Both the position numbers and the translations under genes were made by a program. A stretch of DNA of 34,017 nucleotides, from NCBI GenBank assembly GCA_903880855.1, contig CAIRQX010000158.1:1-34017 (forward strand), read 5' to 3'. This document shows, piece by piece, positions 16,326 through 24,996 of the stretch (its first letter is position 1; each line of letters starts with the position of its first letter). A model generated the notes under the pieces. That model ran no database searches. It saw only the letters and a program-made list of their open reading frames with translations, and was not told the origin of the DNA. The stretch is from an uncultured Burkholderiales bacterium (GTDB lineage Bacteria; Pseudomonadota; Gammaproteobacteria; Burkholderiales; Burkholderiaceae_C).

Positions 16326-17360
16326 TTACTCCGCTTTTAATCCGGCATCGGAAGTGAATTTGGCCCATAGCAAGATTTGCGATTTCACATAGTCTTCTAA
16401 TTCCTGAGGGGAGCTTCCAAAAACATCGATGCCTAGCTCCGCGCCTTTGTCACGAAAGTCTTGCTTAGACATCATTGTCAAAACTTCTTTGTTGATACGA
16501 TCGACCAACGGGCGAGGTGTTCCTGCTGGTGCAAATAGGCCAAACCATGCCACAACGTTGAAATCGTTATAGCCGGCTTCCTTCATGGTTGGAACTTGTG
16601 CCAGTAAAGGAAAGCGTTTATCGGTGAGGACTGCTAATGCCCTGACACGCCCCGCTTTGACCAAAGGTGCTGCGGCAGCCAAGTCGACAAAGGCGAATTG
16701 CAACTGTCCTCCAAGCATGTCAGTAATGATTTGGGGTGAACTTTTATAAGGTACGGAGAGAAAATTAACACCTGCGACACGACCTAGTTTGCTACCAGAG
16801 ACCAATCCAAAACTATTGGAATATCCAAAACTAACTTGATTAGGTGCTTTCTTAGCAGCATCAACCAAGTTACTAAGTTGTTGGTGAGGGCTCTCGTTAG
16901 GTACTAATAAGAAAAATGTCAAGTTTCCTAATTTACTGATGGGTGCGAAATCACGGACTGGGTCGTAACGTAAATCTTTAATGAGGTGAGGGTTAGCTGC
17001 GTGGGTTGTGTTGGTTGTTAAAAGTAAAGTGTTTCCATCGGGCTTAGCTTTGGCAACAAAATCAGCTGCTAAAACTCCGTTAGCACCTGGACGGTTATCA
17101 ATAATTACCGAGGTACCCATCGCTTGGCTTAATGACTGAGCGACCATCCGGGCATAAATATCCGTTCCACTTCCAGGCCCAAACGGAATGACTAATTTCA
17201 AAGGCGTGTCAATTCTTACGGCGCTACTTTGGGCAAAAAGAGAAAAAGACTGCAAGCCTAGAAAACATAATAGAAAAATCTTCCAATGCGCACAAAAAAA
17301 GCCAGTTTGACGGTACATATATTTTCTATTAAGTCGGGAAAAGTAAGTTGTTAGGGTCAT
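16326..17360 (-). CDS. Bug/TctC-family periplasmic solute receptor (TTNTTH/YKSSPQ subtype)
   Basis: From the ATG at 17360, which overlaps the aldolase stop as ATGA, the product has 344 residues. An internal ATG at 17318 (MYRQTGFFCAHWK) would give a more usual signal peptide. Cleavage is likely after SLFAQ. Landmarks are PFGPGSGTDIYAR, DNRPGANGVLAA, LLLTTNTTHAANPH and VPYKSSPQIITDMLGG. The last two features are shared with the receptor at 31787-32758 and mark a subtype different from the PYKG receptors. It stands between the aldolase and the Rieske oxygenase genes and probably feeds this pathway. Confidence 0.91.
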   Translation of the reverse strand: MTLTTYFSRLNRKYMYRQTGFFCAHWKIFLLCFLGLQSFSLFAQSSAVRIDTPLKLVIPFGPGSGTDIYARMVAQSLSQAMGTSVIIDNRPGANGVLAADFVAKAKPDGNTLLLTTNTTHAANPHLIKDLRYDPVRDFAPISKLGNLTFFLLVPNESPHQQLSNLVDAAKKAPNQVSFGYSNSFGLVSGSKLGRVAGVNFLSVPYKSSPQIITDMLGGQLQFAFVDLAAAAPLVKAGRVRALAVLTDKRFPLLAQVPTMKEAGYNDFNVVAWFGLFAPAGTPRPLVDRINKEVLTMMSKQDFRDKGAELGIDVFGSSPQELEDYVKSQILLWAKFTSDAGLKAE

Positions 17361-18124
17361 TCGATATGGTCAATTAATTTTTTAAATGACTGCTGCAGCA
17401 GTCCCGTATCTGTTCCACCGGCAATCAGGGTGTAGCCCATATTTTTTGCTTTTTGTATCCACGCTATTTCGGTCGCCATGAATCCAGCAATCTTTCCGTG
17501 CTTTTGAGCCACTTTGGCAACATGTGTCATGGCTTTTACGAAGTCTGGGTGGTCAAACTGTGCAGGTATTCCCATAAAGTTAGATAAATCGAAATGACCA
17601 ACCCACAGAACATCAATTCCGTCCACTGCAGCTATAGCTTCCACATTGTCTAGTCCACGCTCAGTTTCAATCTGCGCAATCATGAGAGTGCGCTCGTTAT
17701 AGTTGCGCATTTTTTCAGCCACCGCTCCGTCTTTGTAATCGCATTGGGCAAATCCAAAAGCTGCGCCTCTTCTACCTATGCCAGGATAACGACACGACTC
17801 TGCCAAGTGCTCAGCTTGTTTCTTTGTCTCAACCATGGGCACCATGATGCCCTCGGCTCCAATATCGAGTGCACGTGCAATCCACGTGTACTCGCCGGTG
17901 GGAACGCGCACCATGGGTGTGATGGGTAGCCCTCTACAGGTAGCGAATAGCCACTTCAGCGTTTCATACCCTAGGCCAGTGTGCTCCATGTCATAAATGA
18001 CAAAACGCGATCCGGCATTGCTCAGGATGGCAGACATACCAGGAGAAAAAAATTCAAAAACCATTGCTCCAGCAATAGTTTTGCCCGACATGATCTCTTG
18101 TTTGAGCGGTGTGTGTGTATTCAT
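17357..18124 (-). CDS. HpcH/HpaI-family class II aldolase/lyase
   Basis: The start is the ATG at 18122-18124 (MNTHTPLKQE), which overlaps the dehydrogenase stop as ATGA; this gives 255 residues. The family cleaves or forms 4-hydroxy-2-oxo acids using a divalent metal. Expected residues are present: His48 in YDMEHTG (catalytic base), Arg72 in MVRVPTG, metal ligands Glu153 (QIETERG) and Asp179 (GHFDLS). The phosphate-like loop RYPGIGRRG is also typical. Coupled to a D-2-hydroxyacid dehydrogenase, it would interconvert a 2-oxo acid and an aldehyde plus pyruvate or a similar acceptor. Substrates such as 2-keto-3-deoxy sugar acids or 4-hydroxy-2-oxopimelate are known in the family. Confidence 0.93.
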   Translation of the reverse strand: MNTHTPLKQEIMSGKTIAGAMVFEFFSPGMSAILSNAGSRFVIYDMEHTGLGYETLKWLFATCRGLPITPMVRVPTGEYTWIARALDIGAEGIMVPMVETKKQAEHLAESCRYPGIGRRGAAFGFAQCDYKDGAVAEKMRNYNERTLMIAQIETERGLDNVEAIAAVDGIDVLWVGHFDLSNFMGIPAQFDHPDFVKAMTHVAKVAQKHGKIAGFMATEIAWIQKAKNMGYTLIAGGTDTGLLQQSFKKLIDHIE

Positions 18125-19116
18125 GTTGAAGTAACCTCGTATAAAGGCTTTCGTCCTTCCATGACGTCTACCACTGAGCGGAATGCACTTTGCGCCAATC
18201 CCTCCATGCATTGGTCGGTAAAACAAATGCCGTGGGGAGTGACAACGACATTATCCAATTGAAGAAGTGGGTTATCGGACGCAATTGGCTCTATCTCAAA
18301 AACATCTAAACCCGCACCTGCAATTTTTTTATCTTTGAGAGCTAAATAGAGTGCTTTTTCATCAACGATGGGGCCACGCGCTGTATTGATGAGATAGGCG
18401 CTAGGTTTCATCATGCCAATCAGTTGTGCATTTACTAACCCCTGCGTTTTGTTGTTAAGAGGGCAGTTGATGGTTAGGAAGTCGGCTGATTCAAACAAAG
18501 TTTCAAGATCGACAAGACGAACCCCTATTTCAGCCATTTTGTGAGGATCTGCAAAAGGATCATGTGCTATGAATTGCATATCAAAAGGCTTTGCAAGTTT
18601 AAACATCTCAGTGCCTATATTGCCAACGCCAAGCGACCCAAGAACCCTATTTGTCAGACCTGTACCAATGTGGTCAGACTTTTCTTTCCATCTGCCTGCT
18701 CGCGTTAATTTATCTTTGAACCAAACTTTCTGTGACAACATCAAAATATAGGTTATCGCTGAAACTGCGACAGGTCTTCGAACCCCGTCAGGTGCAATAG
18801 ATAGATAAATCCCTGCTTTTTGGCAAGTAGGAATATCAATAGTGTCGTAGCCAACACCGAACCGAGCAATGATTTTTAACCTTGGAGGATTGGCCCCCAA
18901 ACTATTTGGCGTAAATCGGGTCAGCATTGCGCAAATAGCATCGTAGTGATAAACCTCATCCGGACCGATCACGGAAGATGGTTTCATGTATTCCCATTCG
19001 ATATCTGGTCGGTCAAGGATCTCTAACGCTTTGTCGCCAAAAATGGGTTGCCCATTGGACATCAACACATCCGAGGTAATGCCAACACGATATTTATTGG
19101 TAGAAGAATATTGCAT
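18121..19116 (-). CDS. D-isomer-specific 2-hydroxyacid dehydrogenase
   Basis: The ATG at 19114-19116 gives 331 residues; a TTG immediately before it is not needed. The Rossmann motif is LGVGNIG (162-168), followed by an acidic residue in AHDPF. Catalytic residues are Arg247 (NTARGP), Glu276 (DVFEIEP) and His295 (TPHG). The enzyme should reduce a 2-oxo acid to the D-2-hydroxy acid with NAD(P)H, or the reverse, in the phosphoglycerate/glyoxylate-reductase fashion. It is the first gene of the middle operon and overlaps the aldolase, so it likely acts on the aldolase's 2-oxo acid. Confidence 0.94.
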   Translation of the reverse strand: MQYSSTNKYRVGITSDVLMSNGQPIFGDKALEILDRPDIEWEYMKPSSVIGPDEVYHYDAICAMLTRFTPNSLGANPPRLKIIARFGVGYDTIDIPTCQKAGIYLSIAPDGVRRPVAVSAITYILMLSQKVWFKDKLTRAGRWKEKSDHIGTGLTNRVLGSLGVGNIGTEMFKLAKPFDMQFIAHDPFADPHKMAEIGVRLVDLETLFESADFLTINCPLNNKTQGLVNAQLIGMMKPSAYLINTARGPIVDEKALYLALKDKKIAGAGLDVFEIEPIASDNPLLQLDNVVVTPHGICFTDQCMEGLAQSAFRSVVDVMEGRKPLYEVTST

Positions 19117-19302
19117 CAAAAAGATTCACCTTCACTGGTTATCTGCAAATACTTCTAACGTAACAAGTTCAACCTTGCCCGTCAAGTTATGGTGCCTGGA
19201 TACTCAAAATGAGAATATTGCACCGAAATTCCAAGGGGTTAACCCTAGGCTGTGGCTTTGTCTCAAACTACAAAATCCCACATGCACTCTAGGAGCAGTC
19301 GT
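19117..19302. promoter_or_regulatory. Divergent intergenic region with palindrome GGGTTAACCC
   Basis: This gap separates the middle operon from the + strand SDR gene and must hold promoters for both. It contains a perfect ten-base palindrome GGGTTAACCC (19236-19245) and a shorter inverted repeat CTCA-AAA-TGAG (19204-19214). Either could be a repressor or activator site; no regulator gene adjoins the region. I could not pick convincing -35/-10 pairs. Confidence 0.35.
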
Positions 19303-20058
19303 ATGTTTGACCTTACCAAAAAAATAGCACTCATCACAGGTGCATCACGAGGACTGGGTTGGTCCATGGCCCAATCACTTGCAAAGGCTGGTGCCCATGT
19401 AGTTCTGAATGCACGTGATGAAAAGCTCTTAAGCGAGCGTGTCAAAACACTGTCTGATCAAGGACTTTCTGCGCAGGCAGCAGCTTTTGATGTGACCAAT
19501 TTTGAAGCCGCCCAAGCATGCATTAATGACATAAAAAAACAATGGGGAAGAATAGATATTTTGATTGCTAATGCAGGTATCAACCATAGGCAAGCAATAC
19601 AAGATTTTGAATTAGAAAATTTCGAAAAGGTGATCAATACTAATTTCAAAGCCATATGGGTACTTTGTAAAGCAGTGACGCCTTTAATGGTGGAAAAGAA
19701 AAATGGGCGAATCATCTTGATTGGTTCGATGAGTGCTATCAATGCCAGGCCCTCCATTTCCGCTTATGTGGCCAGTAAAGGGGCAGTGCATGCGCTATGT
19801 AAGCAGCTTGCAGTGGAACTTGCGCCTAATCTAATCACTGTGAATTGCATTGCACCAGGCTTCTTTGCCACAGAAATGAACACTGCTTTAGTTGATGACC
19901 CTAAATTTACCAAGTGGGTCCAAGAAAGAACTCCGGTGGGTCGTTGGGGGCGGGTAGAAGAAATTGGTCCTGCGGCTGTTTTTTTAGCCTCAGATGAAGC
20001 GTCTTTCGTCAACGGATTAATTTTGACGGTTGATGGAGGTTTTACTTCTGCGATGTAA
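19303..20058 (+). CDS. Short-chain dehydrogenase/reductase (SDR), classical type
   Basis: The ATG at 19303 has an ideal Shine-Dalgarno AGGAG at 19291-19295 and gives 251 residues. The cofactor motif is TGASRGLG (12-19), then NAG (90-92). The catalytic set is Ser142, Tyr155 and Lys159 (YVASK). The opening FDLTKKIALITGASRGLGW and overall length resemble gluconate 5-dehydrogenase and 3-oxoacyl-ACP reductase types. It oxidises or reduces a secondary alcohol/ketone in the cytoplasm. It diverges from the 2-hydroxyacid dehydrogenase operon, so the two units may work on the same hydroxy-acid or sugar-acid route. The substrate is not readable. Confidence 0.94.
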   Translation: MFDLTKKIALITGASRGLGWSMAQSLAKAGAHVVLNARDEKLLSERVKTLSDQGLSAQAAAFDVTNFEAAQACINDIKKQWGRIDILIANAGINHRQAIQDFELENFEKVINTNFKAIWVLCKAVTPLMVEKKNGRIILIGSMSAINARPSISAYVASKGAVHALCKQLAVELAPNLITVNCIAPGFFATEMNTALVDDPKFTKWVQERTPVGRWGRVEEIGPAAVFLASDEASFVNGLILTVDGGFTSAM

Positions 20059-20106
20059 TTAAAAAAGTGGACAAAGCCCCACATTTGAAGACGGATAGTT
20101 GAAAAG

Positions 20107-20463
20107 TTATCTGTTCGCTATCGTCAAACCGTTGATCTTCATTAGTAAATAGATGTATTGAAGTTCTGCCTTTTCACAGTCTACGGCTCCCACCCGACGG
20201 GCCAAAGCATGCGCTGGAATTTGCAAGTGTTTTCCGTCTATTTCAACTTCTACACGGAAATAGCAGGGACTAAATTCGCGAAATGCAATGACCTTACCCC
20301 AGTGTCCAATCGGCCAAGGTTTTCGGATCACGACAACTTGATCTCCCGGACGCGCCAGGCAATCTAAGTTGTCCTCGTAGGCTTGCTGAATTTCATCGCT
20401 CGATGTTTTAGCACTAGCTTTTGCAAAATCGTTAGCAAATTCTATAAATTGTTCAGCTTTCAT
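20107..20463 (-). CDS. Small protein of unknown function with SH3/KOW-like barrel
   Basis: I do not recognise this 118-residue protein. The first 35 residues look helical and acidic. They are followed by a likely small beta-barrel: RPGDQVVVIRKPWPIGHWGK, then VIAFREF and a VEVEIDGKHLQIPAHALAR strand pair. The spacing resembles KOW/SH3-like domains, but that is a pattern judgement only. It has no signal peptide or membrane segment. It lies 78 bases downstream of the D-aminoacylase-type genes on the same strand and converges with the SDR gene. The start ATG has only a poorly placed GAGG, so expression level is unclear. Confidence 0.62.
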   Translation of the reverse strand: MKAEQFIEFANDFAKASAKTSSDEIQQAYEDNLDCLARPGDQVVVIRKPWPIGHWGKVIAFREFSPCYFRVEVEIDGKHLQIPAHALARRVGAVDCEKAELQYIYLLMKINGLTIANR

Positions 20464-20541
20464 ACCTCAAGGATCGGCACGAAACGGTATTTTCTTTAGT
20501 GTCCTTCCGAAACCACTCTGGATGTAGGGCGCCAGAGCCCT

Positions 20542-22230
20542 TTAAGTATCAAACGAATCAATCACAAACCCGGGGCCGTGATCAAGTGTTTGGTAATTTG
20601 CCCCATCATGAACCATAACGCCGTTAACCCAAACGCCATGGACACCCTTGGGCTCACGGATCATTCGGGTTGCTCCGCCTGGAAGATCGTTTCGGGGAAT
20701 AGGTTTTGAAATCCCAACATTCGCAGGGTCAAATAACAGCAAGTCAGCAGGGGAGCCAACTTGCAACTTACCGCGTTTGGGAATCCTAAATCTTTGTGCT
20801 GGCTCACTGGTTAATCGACGTATGCCCTCACTCAAACTGAAATTACCCGTATCTCGCACCCAATGGGCTAAAAAGTGCAAACCAAATCCCGCATCACACA
20901 TATAGCCTAAATGCGCTCCAGCATCAGATAAGGTAATAACACTTGCAGGATGTTTTAGTAAAGGTGCTACGCCCGCATCTTGGTTTTGGAAAAATTTTCC
21001 AATAAAGTGGGTTTGCAGATTTTCTGAAAGTGCCAAATCAAAAAATGCATCGACTGGGTCCTGGCCTCTGATTTTTGCTAGGTCTTCTATGGTCAAGCCT
21101 TGAATAGACGCATGTTCAGTTAAGGTTGTTTGCCCCACCTCAATGTGTCGCCAGTTGCCTAAAAATAAAATGCCTGTGGCGGGGTTAGCTAAGTTGCCTT
21201 TGAATACACGACGGAATTCTGGATCACGATATATATTGGCCAGTTGATGTGGTTGAGCTACTTTCACAGCATCAAATGCAGAGTGACTGAGTAGCACGTA
21301 GGGATCAAGCAATGTAAAGTCAAAAGATAATGGCTGACACGTTGTCAAAATGTAGAGTTGATTGCCACGCGCTAATGCTTGGCTAGCGCGCTCGTAATAA
21401 GTTTTGGCCAAAGAAGGATTAGCCTCATTAAACATTGTCAAAACTGTTGAGATATAGGCAGGACGCTTCGAGTCAGCAGCGATCGATTCCATTAAATCTG
21501 GGGTAGCTCGTGAGCCAGTGGCCATCATGAAAACCCCTTTCTCTAAATCTCCGAGCACATTAGTCAGTGCGCGTAATTCTTCTTCGAGCGCAATAGTCGA
21601 TGGCATCGGCACGCCCCCATATCCACTGTGATTAGGAGAGAAAGAGGAAGCAAATCCAATTGCTCCTGCTTGCATGGCTTCTCTCAGCAACTGGCACATC
21701 GTGTTGAGTTGTTTAGACGTAGGTTGACTATTTTGTGAGCCATCTTCACCCATAACTGCAGTTCTGATGACTGAGTGGCCAGCAAATACAGCGGTGTTGA
21801 TGTAAGGGCGTATGCGTCTGAGTTGGTCCATGTATTGGCTAAAGGATTCAAACTCCCAGTTGACTCCTGTGAGCAATGAATTCAAATCCATGCCTTCAAC
21901 CACCGAGAGATTTTTCAGCATGGTTTCACGTAACGGCGCAGGACAAGGTGCAATACCAAAACCACAGTTACCCATTACAGCAGTTGTCACACCCAGCGCA
22001 GGAGAAGGAGAGAGTGTTTTATCCCAAGTAACCTGCGCATCAAAATGCGTGTGCAGATCGACAATTCCGGGCATTAAGGACAAGCCCTTTGCATCCACCA
22101 TTTGATTTGCTTTGGAATTGATGGTGTCAATTTCGCGAATTACTCCGTCTGAAATTGCAACATCTGCTTGAATTGGAGGGTTACCTAACCCGTCGAATAC
22201 TTTTGCATTTTTAATGATCAAGTCAAACAT
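20542..22230 (-). CDS. D-aminoacylase-type amidohydrolase (N-acyl-D-amino-acid deacylase family)
   Basis: The ATG at 22230 (MFDLIIKNAKVFDG) gives 562 residues; the frame extends to a TTG four codons upstream. The amidohydrolase metal motif is His60-x-His62 (VDLHTHFD). Cys89 lies in VMGNCGFGIAP, matching the cysteine metal ligand of D-aminoacylases. The late motif LSDAGAHLGYMCDAG supplies the catalytic aspartate. The family hydrolyses N-acyl-D-amino acids and some cyclic amides. The gene follows its paralogue at 22243-23979 by 12 bases. No signal peptide; cytoplasmic. Which amide it cleaves is unknown. Confidence 0.92.
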   Translation of the reverse strand: MFDLIIKNAKVFDGLGNPPIQADVAISDGVIREIDTINSKANQMVDAKGLSLMPGIVDLHTHFDAQVTWDKTLSPSPALGVTTAVMGNCGFGIAPCPAPLRETMLKNLSVVEGMDLNSLLTGVNWEFESFSQYMDQLRRIRPYINTAVFAGHSVIRTAVMGEDGSQNSQPTSKQLNTMCQLLREAMQAGAIGFASSFSPNHSGYGGVPMPSTIALEEELRALTNVLGDLEKGVFMMATGSRATPDLMESIAADSKRPAYISTVLTMFNEANPSLAKTYYERASQALARGNQLYILTTCQPLSFDFTLLDPYVLLSHSAFDAVKVAQPHQLANIYRDPEFRRVFKGNLANPATGILFLGNWRHIEVGQTTLTEHASIQGLTIEDLAKIRGQDPVDAFFDLALSENLQTHFIGKFFQNQDAGVAPLLKHPASVITLSDAGAHLGYMCDAGFGLHFLAHWVRDTGNFSLSEGIRRLTSEPAQRFRIPKRGKLQVGSPADLLLFDPANVGISKPIPRNDLPGGATRMIREPKGVHGVWVNGVMVHDGANYQTLDHGPGFVIDSFDT

Positions 22231-22242
22231 GTGTACTTTCAA

Positions 22243-23979
22243 TTAATTTCTTGAACTTCGAACCAATTGTCCGGGTAGTGAGCCAGTCGCTTGCCCTTGC
22301 TCCATAACGACCTGACCGCTTACTATGGTCGAGACATACCCTTTTGCTTTTTGTACAAGCCGCCTACCACCAGCTGGCAAATCGTTGACTATTTGCGGTG
22401 CAGATAAATCTAATTTATCGAAATCAATGATGTTGATGTCCGCTTTCATTCCAGGAACCAAAGCGCCGCGGTCAAACATGCCGAGAGCACGTGCATTGCG
22501 TTGGGTCTGGGCATGCACTAAAAATTCAATTGGTAATTTTGAGCCACGTGTTCTATCTCGCGCCCAGTGTTTTATCAAGTACGTGGGGTAACTGGCATCA
22601 CATATGTAGCCGCAATGCGCGCCGGCATCGCCCAAGCCTAGTAAGGAAGCTGGATGTGTCAACATTTCGCGTACAACATCTAGATTGTTGTTTGAGTAGT
22701 TATAAAGAGGGAAGTAAAACTTTTGGCGCCCTTCATCTTGGAGCATCATGTCGTAAGCAAATTCGGCGGCAGGCAAACCTTTGGCGGCAGCAATGCCCGC
22801 AATACTCTCCTCAAGACTTGGTTCATAGTTCGCACTGTCATAAATAGGGAAGTATTTGTGAAAATGTTGGGTGATGGTTTCTAGCCTTCGGGCCTGCGTT
22901 ATATTCTCTGAATTACTGCTATCTATGGCATGCGCCGCTTCCATCAAAATGCGTTTTCGTAGTTGGGGATTTTTTAACTGATTGACGCGTTCTTGAAGCG
23001 GTAAATGTTCAATGCCTTTATAGGAAGAAGTTAAGAAAAACGGCTGCATAGAACATTCCAAGCCATGAATCATGCCAATGCCGCGGCAAGCTACTTGGGC
23101 CTTTATATCTAGTCCTTCACTTCTTGCTAATTCGGTCCGATTTAACAATTCACGCCAACGCTGAGGTAGGAAGTCGTGTTGCAACAAGGTATAGGACATG
23201 GGGCGGCCGCTAGCTTTTGTAACTTGTTGTATCAAATTGAATTCGGCCTCTAGGTCGTCCCAGTCTGAGATTAATTGCATGACACCTTTTCCAGTTTCTC
23301 CAATGGCACTTGCAATAGTGATAAGTTCTTGCCCATCAACACCCATAGACGGAACAGAAGCGCCACGTTTAGTTCGATGCACGATTGTTCTAGATGAGGT
23401 GAAGCCCAATGCGCCAGCCTCTACCGCTTCTTTTGCTAATGCGGCCATTGTTTTCATGTCATCCATGGTTGCAACTTCGCGATTGGCGCCACGCTCCCCC
23501 ATGACATAGACACGCAAAGCCCCGTGAGGAATTTGTGCGCCTACATCCATGATGCGTGGAATACGAGCCACCGCATCCATATATTCAGGAAATGTTTCCC
23601 ATTCCCACTTGACGCCTTCCGAAAGAACGGCCCCTGGAATGTCCTCAACACCTTCCATTAATTCCATCATCCATTCACGTTGATGGGTGTGAGCGGGCGC
23701 AAATCCGACTCCGCAATTTCCCATGACGGCTGTGGTGACGCCATGCCATGAAGAAGGGGATAAGAAAGGATCCCAACTAACTTGTCCGTCGTAATGTGTG
23801 TGGATATCTACCCAACCAGGCGTCACCATAAGACCATCTGCATCAATAGTTTTATTGGCTTTTCCTGAAATCTTTCCAACCTCAACTACGCGACCATCTT
23901 TTATCGCTACATCTGCTGTTAGGGGCGTGGTTCCGGTGCCATCTACTAAGTTGCCACCTTTAATAATTAAATCATGCAT
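22243..23979 (-). CDS. D-aminoacylase-type amidohydrolase, paralogue
   Basis: This 578-residue enzyme shares its plan with the next gene: His60-x-His62 (VDIHTHYDGQ), Cys89 in VMGNCGVGFAP at exactly the same positions, and LGDAGAHCGYICDAS near the C-terminus. It differs in the middle, where it has SSRTIVHRTKRGASVPS, so the substrates probably differ. It is preceded by a Bug receptor ending 14 bases upstream. Together the three suggest uptake and deacylation of an N-acyl compound. D-aminoacylase, N-acyl-D-glutamate deacylase and uncharacterised amidohydrolase family 3 members all share these motifs. Confidence 0.92.
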   Translation of the reverse strand: MHDLIIKGGNLVDGTGTTPLTADVAIKDGRVVEVGKISGKANKTIDADGLMVTPGWVDIHTHYDGQVSWDPFLSPSSWHGVTTAVMGNCGVGFAPAHTHQREWMMELMEGVEDIPGAVLSEGVKWEWETFPEYMDAVARIPRIMDVGAQIPHGALRVYVMGERGANREVATMDDMKTMAALAKEAVEAGALGFTSSRTIVHRTKRGASVPSMGVDGQELITIASAIGETGKGVMQLISDWDDLEAEFNLIQQVTKASGRPMSYTLLQHDFLPQRWRELLNRTELARSEGLDIKAQVACRGIGMIHGLECSMQPFFLTSSYKGIEHLPLQERVNQLKNPQLRKRILMEAAHAIDSSNSENITQARRLETITQHFHKYFPIYDSANYEPSLEESIAGIAAAKGLPAAEFAYDMMLQDEGRQKFYFPLYNYSNNNLDVVREMLTHPASLLGLGDAGAHCGYICDASYPTYLIKHWARDRTRGSKLPIEFLVHAQTQRNARALGMFDRGALVPGMKADINIIDFDKLDLSAPQIVNDLPAGGRRLVQKAKGYVSTIVSGQVVMEQGQATGSLPGQLVRSSRN

Positions 23980-23993
23980 ATAAAAAACCTTTG

Positions 23994-24980
23994 TTATTTA
24001 TCTGTCCAAGGCATTTCTTTCCAGAGTTGCCGAAACAATGCATCACCAGCACGTAATTCGACGTCATATGCAGCAGGATTTAAAAATCGCACTGGCGCGT
24101 AAGCGCGTTCAGCAGCTTGTATAAAACCAGGGTCTTTGATGGCCTTTTCTAATGCTTGCACTAATCGCTCGCGAATAGGTACAGGCAATCCTTTGGGCGC
24201 CACCAAACCGCGCAAGGAGGCCATTTCAAATGCATAGCCTTGCTCTCTGAATGTTGACCAATCGGGCGCCATAGAAATACGGTTGGCAGTCATTTGGCCT
24301 AGGCATCTGATAGGAGACCCGCCTTTCATATATTGCAAGGCTTCTCCAACATTGATAGCAGCAACAGTAATATGTTTACCAATAATTGCTGTTCGTGTTT
24401 CACCAGATCCTTTAAAAGGCACATGGGTCATTTTGACCCCAGCTGTTTTTTCAAACATCATCATCGCTAAGTGATCATCTGATCCAACCCCCGTACTGCC
24501 AACCGATACAGCGCCAGGATTTGCTTTAGCGAAAGCAGCTAATTCACTAAGATTTTTGATGGGATTTTCGTTATGAACGCAAAACGTTCCTGGATCGTCG
24601 ACGACATTTCCCAACAATTCAAAACTATGGATAGTCCAATTCGTTTTTCGTTCAATCGGAACTGTCATAACGGGTGGCGTATTGATAAATCCAATGTTGT
24701 ATCCATCAGGAGTGGCGGCTGCAATGGCTCCAAAACCAATTTCACCTCCAGCCCCCGCCTTATTTATTACGTTAAAGCGTGCGCCATCGCCTAGAGCCTT
24801 TTCTAAATAAGGTATCAATTGCCTAGCGACAATATCTGTTCCACCGCCGGGTGCATAAGCAACAATCATGTTAATTGGCTGATCTGATGGCCAAGCCGCA
24901 TGCGATGGTGCTGCGACGAAGGAGGCTAGCGTGCCAATACTTAAGAAAGTTAAGGAAAAGAATTTGTTCAGATGAAACAT
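23994..24980 (-). CDS. Bug/TctC-family periplasmic solute receptor, divergent
   Basis: The ATG at 24980 (MFHLNKFFSLTFLS) has AAGGA 6 bases upstream and gives 328 residues; the frame up to 25004 begins with TTG and lacks a ribosome site. The leader ends at SHAA near residue 29. The first loop is AYAPGGGTDIVARQL. The second landmark is HVPFKGSGETRTAIIGKH, which departs from PYKG...LLGG more than most copies here. Two cysteines in mature regions (FCVHNENP and IRCLGQ) are unusual for the family. It lies between the HpcH-like gene and the first D-aminoacylase-type gene. Confidence 0.92.
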   Translation of the reverse strand: MFHLNKFFSLTFLSIGTLASFVAAPSHAAWPSDQPINMIVAYAPGGGTDIVARQLIPYLEKALGDGARFNVINKAGAGGEIGFGAIAAATPDGYNIGFINTPPVMTVPIERKTNWTIHSFELLGNVVDDPGTFCVHNENPIKNLSELAAFAKANPGAVSVGSTGVGSDDHLAMMMFEKTAGVKMTHVPFKGSGETRTAIIGKHITVAAINVGEALQYMKGGSPIRCLGQMTANRISMAPDWSTFREQGYAFEMASLRGLVAPKGLPVPIRERLVQALEKAIKDPGFIQAAERAYAPVRFLNPAAYDVELRAGDALFRQLWKEMPWTDK

Positions 24981-24996
24981 GGTATTCCTTGGGTAG

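Noticed and set aside
18125-18226. Extended start for the HpcH/HpaI aldolase
   Set aside because: It lies inside the 2-hydroxyacid dehydrogenase gene. The ATG overlapping that gene's TGA stop matches the normal family N-terminus.
20066-20082. GTGG...CCAC stem between the convergent SDR and small-protein genes
   Set aside because: A four-base stem with no run of T after it is too weak to support a terminator call.
20516-20541. Overlapping hairpins CTCTGG/CCAGAG and AGGGC/GCCCT just after the amidohydrolase stop
   Set aside because: The stems are 5-6 bases, mutually exclusive and not followed by a T-tract on the minus strand, so I do not call a terminator.
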